Program-made: the position numbers and the translations under genes
NCBI RefSeq assembly: GCF_000374285.1
Contig: NZ_KB893938.1
Location: forward strand, 1 to 64,000
Origin: Actinobacillus capsulatus DSM 19761
GTDB lineage: Bacteria; Pseudomonadota; Gammaproteobacteria; Enterobacterales; Pasteurellaceae
Length of the DNA: 64,000 bases
Direction of reading: 5' to 3'
Shown: positions 58,488-64,000 of the stretch, one piece after another
How positions within the stretch are numbered: the stretch's first letter is position 1
Layout: each line of letters begins with the position of its first letter
The notes under the pieces: model-generated
Told to the model about the DNA's origin: nothing
What the model saw: only the letters and a program-made list of their open reading frames with translations
The model's database searches: none

Positions 58488-59427
58488 ATCTACATCTTTA
58501 CTTATTCTATTAGGACTTATCTTAGCTGCAAGTACGTTATTTTTTATGACGTTTAATGCTAATGGTAATTGGGATTTTATCTTGCCGTTCAGAGGGAAAA
58601 AGCTTTTGTTGCTTTTAACAATTGCTTATACGATCGGTATATCAACATTGTTATTCCAAACATTGACAAATAACCCGATTCTCACGCCAAGCATTCTAGG
58701 ATTTGATTCGCTTTATTTGCTTACGCAAACCATATTGATCTTTATCTTTGGCGGTATTGGCTTTACACAATTAGATATTGCGAATAAGTTTGCTTTCGAA
58801 AGCATACTGATGTTATGCGGCTCACTTCTATTATTTAAAACGCTCACTAAAGAACATAATGATCTAACCCGAATGATTCTAGTCGGTGTGATTTTTGGTG
58901 TGTTGTTCAGAAGTCTGAATAACTTGCTACAACGGATGATCGACCCCGAAGAATTCGCCGTTGCACAAGGCTCATCTTTTGCCAGCTTTAATAGTGTCAA
59001 TCTGACATTACTGTGGATTGGCGTAATCATTGCTATACTTAGTAGTTTATGGATTTGGCAGCAACGTCATAAACTTGATGTTCTGCTGCTGGGACGAGAT
59101 TGTGCGATCAATTTAGGGATCAATTACCATACATTTTCTCTCCAACTGCTGATCTGCTGTGCATTGTTGGTATCAGTTTCTACCGCGTTAGTCGGCCCAA
59201 TCCTATTTTTAGGCTTATTAGTATGTGCGATCGTTAATGCACTTAGTCCTGTGATCGCACACAGTGTACGTATCCCGATGATATTCTTTATCTCTGCAAC
59301 AACATTAGTGTTAGGGCAAGCTGTGTTCGAACAACTGCTAGGAATGCAAGGGGTACTTAGCGTAGTCATCGAGTTTTTCGGCGGTATAGTATTTATTTAT
59401 TTGATTTTGAAACAACAGAAGAAATAA
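58480..59427 (+). CDS. Iron-siderophore ABC importer, permease 2 (FatC/CeuC/YclO-like)
   Basis: 315 aa from the ATG at 58480, preceded by AGAGGGAA; the longer frame from 58369 is rejected because it lies inside permease 1. FecCD family: LTNNPILTPSILGFDSLYLL, LLLGRDCAINLGINYH, and VGPILFLGLLVCAIVNALSPVIAH are recognisable. It pairs with permease 1 to form the channel. Followed 2 bases later by the ATPase gene. Confidence 0.88.
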   Translation: MRKSTSLLILLGLILAASTLFFMTFNANGNWDFILPFRGKKLLLLLTIAYTIGISTLLFQTLTNNPILTPSILGFDSLYLLTQTILIFIFGGIGFTQLDIANKFAFESILMLCGSLLLFKTLTKEHNDLTRMILVGVIFGVLFRSLNNLLQRMIDPEEFAVAQGSSFASFNSVNLTLLWIGVIIAILSSLWIWQQRHKLDVLLLGRDCAINLGINYHTFSLQLLICCALLVSVSTALVGPILFLGLLVCAIVNALSPVIAHSVRIPMIFFISATTLVLGQAVFEQLLGMQGVLSVVIEFFGGIVFIYLILKQQKK

Positions 59428-59429
59428 CG

Positions 59430-60188
59430 ATGATCGATATTAAAAATCTTTCTCATAAAATTGGCAATACGACTATTTTAAATAATATTAATTTACATAT
59501 TCCTAATGGTGGTATTACCGCTCTTATCGGTGCAAACGGCGCGGGTAAATCTACCCTACTGTCCCTAATTGCCCGATTGCAAAATATACAAAGCGGTCAA
59601 ATTTGGTTAAATAATTACAATATTATGGAAACAGATTCGCGTAAAATTGCACAACATCTTGCTATTTTAACGCAAGATAATGTCATCCATAGCCGTATTA
59701 CTGTACGAGATTTATTAATGTTCGGTCGTTATCCGCATCATCAAGGAAAAATCAGAGAACAAGATAAGCAAATTATCGAAAAAGCGTTACAACGTTTCGA
59801 ACTTGAGCAATTTAAAGATCGCTTTTTAAACGAACTCTCTGGAGGTCAACGCCAAAGAGCTTTAATTGCAATGACATTCTGCCAACAAACGCAGCATGTT
59901 TTACTTGATGAGCCATTAAATAATTTGGACATGTTTCATGCAAGAGAATTAATGCGCTTACTACGTAAACTCACCGATGAATTACAACTGACTACAATAA
60001 TGGTTGTACATGATATCAATATGGCAGCAGCTTATGCCGATACTATTGTGGCAATGAAGAACGGTGAGATTATTATGACCGGTTCACCGGAGGAAATTAT
60101 TACGCCAGAAAATTTAAAAACTGTATTTAATCTGGATGCGGAAGTCCTTGAACATAATGGCAAACGCTTAGTTATTCACCATATTTAA
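59430..60188 (+). CDS. Iron-siderophore ABC importer, ATPase (CeuD/VctC/YclP-like)
   Basis: 252 aa. Walker A GANGAGKST, signature LSGGQRQRALIAM, Walker B HVLLDEPLNNLD, and the switch His in MVVHDINMAAAYAD are all intact. Drives the two permeases. Last gene of the operon; an uptake-signal-pair hairpin follows at 60215. Confidence 0.92.
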   Translation: MIDIKNLSHKIGNTTILNNINLHIPNGGITALIGANGAGKSTLLSLIARLQNIQSGQIWLNNYNIMETDSRKIAQHLAILTQDNVIHSRITVRDLLMFGRYPHHQGKIREQDKQIIEKALQRFELEQFKDRFLNELSGGQRQRALIAMTFCQQTQHVLLDEPLNNLDMFHARELMRLLRKLTDELQLTTIMVVHDINMAAAYADTIVAMKNGEIIMTGSPEEIITPENLKTVFNLDAEVLEHNGKRLVIHHI

Positions 60189-60214
60189 TTGATTAAATTT
60201 TAATAAATATATTT

Positions 60215-60266
60215 CAAGCGGTTTAATTGGTAAAAAATCTTACAAATTAGACCGCTTATTTTTCTA
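60215..60266 (+). terminator. Uptake-signal-pair terminator of the siderophore operon
   Basis: CAAGCGGTTTAATT / AATTAGACCGCTT stem followed by ATTTTTCTATTTT on the plus strand. Confidence 0.75.
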
Positions 60267-60360
60267 TTTTCCAGTGATCTTTTAGCTTGTATAAAGTAAA
60301 ATAAAAGAGACTTTGTCTTGTATAAAATTGAGTAAATTTAATCACAATGGAGATATCCCT

Positions 60361-61041
60361 ATGGCAATGAATAACATTTTAGGTTTATTCGCACAATCGC
60401 CACTTAAACCACTACAAAAACTGTCTGTAAAAGTGACTGAATGTAGTGAACTTCTCGAACCGTTCTTTGCAGCAACTTTCCAAAAAGATTGGGAAAAGGC
60501 AGCTGAAGTACGTGAGCAAATTATCGATTTAGAGCGTCGTGCAGATGCTTTAAAACGTGAAATCCGTTTAAAACTTCCTCGCGGTTTATTCTTACCGGTA
60601 GAACGAACCGACTTGTTAGAGTTAGTGACTCAATTAGATAAAGTAGCAAATTACTCAAGAGATATTTCTGGCCGTATCATCGGCCGTCAATTAGTGATTC
60701 CTGAGCCGATGCAAGAACCTTTCAAGCAGTTTCTTTCTCGTAGTCTTGATTCCACTCGCCAAGTTCGCAAAGTACTTGCTGAATTAGACGAACTATTGGA
60801 GACAGGCTTTCGCGGTCGTGAACTAAAATTTGTAAACAATATGATTTTAGAACTAGATCAAATTGAAGACGATACCGATCAGCTTCAAATCGTATTGCGC
60901 CGTACATTAAGAACTGTTGAAAATGATCTTAACCCGATTGATGTAATGTTTTTATATAAATGTATTGAACGAGTTAGCATTTTAGCTGACCAAGCTCAAC
61001 GTGTAGGATCGCGTATCGAGCTAATGCTGGCCAAAGCATAA
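60361..61041 (+). CDS. DUF47 PhoU-like accessory protein of the phosphate transporter
   Basis: 226 aa from the ATG at 60361, which has GGAGA 9 bases upstream. All-helical PhoU-like fold with acidic metal-binding motifs (AAEVREQIIDLERRADALKREIR; MILELDQIEDDTDQL). Proteins of this TIGR00153/DUF47 group are encoded next to PiT transporters and probably gate or regulate them. The pit gene follows after 16 bases. Confidence 0.9.
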   Translation: MAMNNILGLFAQSPLKPLQKLSVKVTECSELLEPFFAATFQKDWEKAAEVREQIIDLERRADALKREIRLKLPRGLFLPVERTDLLELVTQLDKVANYSRDISGRIIGRQLVIPEPMQEPFKQFLSRSLDSTRQVRKVLAELDELLETGFRGRELKFVNNMILELDQIEDDTDQLQIVLRRTLRTVENDLNPIDVMFLYKCIERVSILADQAQRVGSRIELMLAKA

Positions 61042-61057
61042 TATTAAGGAGATTCTA

Positions 61058-62320
61058 ATGGAATTACTTCAAGAATATGGCTCTACGTTAGTCATTATTA
61101 CTGCCCTTTTTGGTTTTTTTATGGCTTTTGGTATTGGTGCCAATGACGTATCTAATGCAATGGGAACATCAGTAGGCTCTGGTACGATCACTGCACGTCA
61201 AGCAATTATTATTGCAATGATATTTGAATTTGCCGGTGCTTATCTTGCAGGTGGCGAAGTAACCGAAACGATTAAAAGCGGTATTATTGACGTTTCACTT
61301 TTCGCTGACAAACCTGATGTCTTGGTATTAGGCATGATGTCTGCGCTTTTTGCTGCCGGTTTTTGGTTATTAATCGCATCCAAAATGGGTTGGCCAGTTT
61401 CAACAACACACGCTATCATTGGTGCAATTATCGGTTTCGGTTGCTTAACAGTAGGTAGTGATGCCGTGCAGTGGGCACAATTAGGTGGAATCGTAGGTAG
61501 CTGGTTTATTACACCAGTTATTGCCGGTATCGTTGCTTACTGGGTTTTCACCAGTACACAGAAATTGATCTTCGATACGGCTGAGCCAATGAAAAATGCA
61601 CAAAAATACGGTCCTTTCTATATGGCATTAACTGCTTTTATTTTAAGTATCGTTACAATGACTAAAGGTCTGAAGCACGTTGGTTTACATCTAACTACTA
61701 CAGAAACCATGTTAATCTCTTCAGTTATCGCTGCGATTGCCGTTATCACTTGTTACTTCTACTTCCGTAGCGAAGCATTTGCAAAACGTGCTCAGGGTGC
61801 GGCATTCGGTGGTGTAGAAAAAGTATTTAGTATCTTAATGCTACTAACCGCTTGTTCAATGGCATTCGCACACGGTTCAAATGATGTAGCAAATGCGGTA
61901 GGTCCTCTTTCAGCAGTGGTATCAATCGTAGAAAGCGGCGATATGGTAAGCGGCAAAGCGGCATTAGCACCTTGGATTCTTCCTTTAGGTGCTGCAGGTA
62001 TTGCTGCCGGTATGCTTATCATGGGTTACAAAGTCATGGGTACTATGGGTACCGGTATTACTGATTTAACGCCAAGCCGTGGCTTCTCTGCTGAATTTGC
62101 TTGTGCGACCACTGTAGTTATCGCTTCTGGTACCGGTTTACCGATTTCAACAACGCAAACCATCGTTGGTGCAATCTTAGGTGTTGGTTTTGCACGAGGT
62201 ATTGCGGCATTAAACTTAGGTATTATTCGCAATATTGTTGCTTCATGGGTAATCACATTACCTGCTGGCGCAATTATCGCTATTGCGATTTATGAAATTT
62301 TATTAGCGATTTTCTATTAA
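61058..62320 (+). CDS. pit: Inorganic phosphate transporter, PiT family
   Basis: 420 aa inner-membrane protein with about ten helices. The two PiT signatures are present: FGIGANDVSNAMGTSVGSGTI near the N-terminus and AFAHGSNDVANAVGPL in the second half, plus the WPVSTTHAIIGA and LPISTTQTIVGAI repeats. Low-affinity, proton-driven (or metal-phosphate) uptake. AAGGAGA lies 7 bases before the ATG. Operon with the DUF47 gene. Confidence 0.96.
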   Translation: MELLQEYGSTLVIITALFGFFMAFGIGANDVSNAMGTSVGSGTITARQAIIIAMIFEFAGAYLAGGEVTETIKSGIIDVSLFADKPDVLVLGMMSALFAAGFWLLIASKMGWPVSTTHAIIGAIIGFGCLTVGSDAVQWAQLGGIVGSWFITPVIAGIVAYWVFTSTQKLIFDTAEPMKNAQKYGPFYMALTAFILSIVTMTKGLKHVGLHLTTTETMLISSVIAAIAVITCYFYFRSEAFAKRAQGAAFGGVEKVFSILMLLTACSMAFAHGSNDVANAVGPLSAVVSIVESGDMVSGKAALAPWILPLGAAGIAAGMLIMGYKVMGTMGTGITDLTPSRGFSAEFACATTVVIASGTGLPISTTQTIVGAILGVGFARGIAALNLGIIRNIVASWVITLPAGAIIAIAIYEILLAIFY

Positions 62321-62387
62321 TTTTTTAACTCTGGGAAAAGTACATTAGTGTGTTTTTCCTTTTTACTGACTAAAAGGAACATCGATT

Positions 62388-62993
62388 ATGCTAAAACGAA
62401 AGTCGACCCTACTCGCTTGTTTATTACTCGGAACCTCTCTTCCTGCTTTTTCGGCAGATTATATTACTGAAAACCTCAGTACTTATATGCGTAAAGGAGC
62501 TGGTGATCAATATAAAATCTCAGGTGCTATTCAAGCAGGAGAAAAAGTAACGGTGTTAGGCCGTAAAGATCGCTTTGTTCTTATTCGTGATAGCAAAAAT
62601 CGTGAAGGCTGGGTACTTGCTTCAGAAATTTCTCAAACAGCAAGTCCAAAAGATTTAATCCCTCAACTACAGCAACAAGTGAAGGATTTAAGCACCAAAT
62701 TAGGTAAGATTGACAGCGATTGGCAACAACGTACCGTTGAAATGCAACGTCGTAGTCAACAAGCTGAGCAGCAAAGTAGTGAATTACTTGATCAAAATGC
62801 ACAACTTAAACGTGAATTGGAAGTATTGAAGAATAAAAATCGCGACTTAGAAACAATGCATGATTCTGAGAAGCGTGAAATTGTTATTCAATGGTTCATC
62901 TATGGTGGTTCTGTATTAGCAGCGGGTTTATTACTCGGTCTATTTATTCCATTTATTCTGCCTCGCCGTAGACGTAATAACGGCTGGTCATAA
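62388..62993 (+). CDS. SH3-domain membrane protein (YgiM family, TIGR04211)
   Basis: 201 aa. Signal peptide 1 to about 22, then a bacterial SH3 domain (YITENLSTYMRKGAGDQYKISGAIQAGEKVTVLGRKDRFVLIRDSK..GWVLASEIS), a coiled coil (about 85-165, rich in Gln/Glu/Lys), and a C-terminal membrane helix (WFIYGGSVLAAGLLLGLFIPFIL) ending in RRRR. It probably sits in the inner membrane with its SH3 domain in the periplasm near the cell wall. Function unknown. Confidence 0.85.
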   Translation: MLKRKSTLLACLLLGTSLPAFSADYITENLSTYMRKGAGDQYKISGAIQAGEKVTVLGRKDRFVLIRDSKNREGWVLASEISQTASPKDLIPQLQQQVKDLSTKLGKIDSDWQQRTVEMQRRSQQAEQQSSELLDQNAQLKRELEVLKNKNRDLETMHDSEKREIVIQWFIYGGSVLAAGLLLGLFIPFILPRRRRNNGWS

Positions 62994-63014
62994 AAGTGAT
63001 GAGTTATTAAATAA

Positions 63015-63069
63015 ACAAGCGGTTTCTTTTGGTAAAACTTTTACAAAAATAGACCGCTTATTTTTTTAT
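63015..63069 (+). terminator. Uptake-signal-pair terminator after the YgiM-like gene
   Basis: CAAGCGGTTTCTTTT / AAAAATAGACCGCTT stem followed by ATTTTTTTATT. It overlaps the 3' end of the convergent TusA-like gene. Confidence 0.75.
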
Positions 63070-63279
63070 TATGATAACCCGCCTTATATCCCCATTCTGA
63101 TAACCTAGCCACTGATATCCATATTGTTCACACAGCAGCTTAAAGTCATCCTGATTACTCGCTAAATTTATACAAATCACTAATGTACTATGGACGGGTA
63201 AACTCGCTAACGCTTTTTTTGCCATTAATAAGGGCATGGGGCAGCTATATGCAGTTAAATCTAATTGATATACATTCAT
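63058..63279 (-). CDS. TusA-family sulfurtransferase-like protein
   Basis: 73 aa. Has the CPxP signature in LDLTAYSCPMPLLMAKKAL with the persulfide-forming Cys at residue 13. Such proteins carry sulfur for tRNA thiolation or cofactor synthesis. It lies 20 bases after a hemerythrin-domain gene and may be cotranscribed with it. Whether it is TusA itself or a YedF/SirA-like paralogue is not clear. Confidence 0.82.
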   Translation of the reverse strand: MNVYQLDLTAYSCPMPLLMAKKALASLPVHSTLVICINLASNQDDFKLLCEQYGYQWLGYQNGDIRRVIIIKK

Positions 63280-63299
63280 TAATAGGGAAATGCCGTTAT

Positions 63300-63818
63300 T
63301 TATGGTGATGCTTTTCTACGTGCTGCCATAATTTTGCCCATTTTTTCCAGTTCCAATTGTGCTAAGTGAGAACGCCCTAATTCAAAAAGCGGCTCTTCAA
63401 TCGCAATGTGAACCTCATATTCTGCAATAAAACGTGCAATAAGTTCCGGATCAATTTCGTTTCGCTCACCTGCGACTAACGCTTCTAATTGTACAGAAAG
63501 TAATGCCCAATTATGATGTAATAACTCGTGTTGACTTTCCAGCTCATCAACTTCTGCTTGTGCTTGCGGTTGAACTTGAAGCAATGCTGGGAAAAAATCA
63601 CACTCTTCATCTTCATGGTGCAACGGAGCGGAAAGATTGAAATAGTTGAGAATCTGCTGTACATCATTTTTAACTGCTTGGTTAACCCCATTTTTTGCCA
63701 AATATTCCGGCAAAATGTGTAACTGTTTGCAAAAACGCTTTACCTTGCTATGACAAGCGTATAACATCTCAATTGGTTCAGACCAACTCGCAAATTGCTG
63801 TGGTTCAAGCTGTTGCAT
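63300..63818 (-). CDS. Hemerythrin HHE-domain protein
   Basis: 172 aa four-helix protein with the HxxxE/HHExxE pattern of hemerythrin-like iron sites: LYACHSKVKRFCKQL, APLHHEDEECDFFPAL, ELESQHELLHHNW, and EYEVHIAIEEPLFEL. Likely binds a di-iron centre and senses or stores oxygen, NO or iron, as in YtfE/RIC-like proteins, but it lacks the RIC N-terminal domain. Downstream of tgt on the same strand. Confidence 0.85.
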   Translation of the reverse strand: MQQLEPQQFASWSEPIEMLYACHSKVKRFCKQLHILPEYLAKNGVNQAVKNDVQQILNYFNLSAPLHHEDEECDFFPALLQVQPQAQAEVDELESQHELLHHNWALLSVQLEALVAGERNEIDPELIARFIAEYEVHIAIEEPLFELGRSHLAQLELEKMGKIMAARRKASP

Positions 63819-63851
63819 AATTACCTCTATGCAATAAATAAGTGAGAAAAA

Positions 63852-63876
63852 GGTACAAGTCTAAACTTGTGCCATA
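63852..63876 (-). terminator. Terminator of tgt
   Basis: GGTACAAGT / ACTTGTGCC stem (one wobble), 4-base loop; the minus-strand reading continues into TTTTTCTC. Confidence 0.7.
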
Positions 63877-63888
63877 ACCAATGTAAAA

Positions 63889-64000
63889 TTATTTATTCAC
63901 TTCTGATTGTAATGGTGGAACTTCTTTGCCGATTTTGGCATAAAATTCAACCACAAAATCATCAAAACAATCTTCTTCAATCGCTTGACGAATCTGTGCC
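63889..64000 (-). CDS. tgt: Queuine tRNA-ribosyltransferase, C-terminal end (partial)
   Basis: The last 36 codons before the window edge read [15 protein letters not shown]...[18 protein letters not shown], stop at 63889-63891. This matches the C-terminal helix of bacterial Tgt (IRKAIEADRFDEF...VPPL in E. coli). Tgt swaps guanine 34 for preQ1 in tRNAs for Asp, Asn, His and Tyr. The start and active site lie outside the window. Confidence 0.72.
   Translation of the reverse strand, partial: AQIRQAIEEDCFDDFVVEFYAKIGKEVPPLQSEVNK

Overview
The window looks like a core-chromosome segment of a Pasteurellaceae bacterium, most likely Actinobacillus in the strict sense (A. pleuropneumoniae, A. suis, A. 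equuli group). Three things point there: AT-rich DNA; dozens of copies of the Apl-type DNA uptake signal (core ACAAGCGGTC), many as inverted pairs that form intergenic hairpins; and gene neighbourhoods shared with Haemophilus and Actinobacillus (purE/purK/aspC, serC/hisC/aroA, moaACDE, torYZ). The species cannot be fixed from the sequence alone.

Layout. 1-936: right end of a decayed IS3-family element. 1-9 kb: sspAB, a PurR-controlled purE-ansA-purK group, aspC, pepP and a divergent MerR regulator/small cation exporter pair. 9-16.9 kb: uvrB, a Fur-type promoter driving efeO-efeB-(EfeU-like periplasmic domain), rnm, a uracil-DNA-glycosylase-like gene and sbcB. 16.9-17.4 kb: a gene-free stretch with an orphan minus-strand terminator. 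17.4-30.3 kb: asnS; the EF-P pair epmB/efp; glnS; a tiny lipoprotein; slt; hpt; metB; dapB; rlmM; a DUF423 protein; and, at 29.58-29.89 kb, a compact unannotated unit resembling a type I toxin-antitoxin locus.

30.4-37.1 kb is a molybdenum island: torY-torZ (TMAO respiration) and moaACDE (cofactor synthesis) are divergent, and torZ and moaA carry matching leader elements that look like Moco riboswitches. 37-50 kb: ybeY-tmcA, topA, a LysR regulator, argA with an ARG box, aroA, hisC, serC, and an RpiR-family regulator with nanQ (sialic acid). 50-56.4 kb: ppx/gppA, tmaR, a lysine riboswitch ahead of lysC, then nrdR, ycgL and dnaB. 56.5-60.2 kb: a Fur-type promoter and a complete siderophore ABC importer. 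60.3-64 kb: the phosphate pair DUF47-pit, a YgiM-like protein, a TusA-like protein, a hemerythrin-domain protein and the 3' end of tgt.

Most genes are ordinary housekeeping genes. The accessory interest lies in the small intergenic elements: the type I TA-like unit, the twin Moco leaders, the orphan terminator/sRNA candidate, palindromic operators, and uptake-signal pairs used as terminators. No tRNA, rRNA, CRISPR array or prophage was seen.
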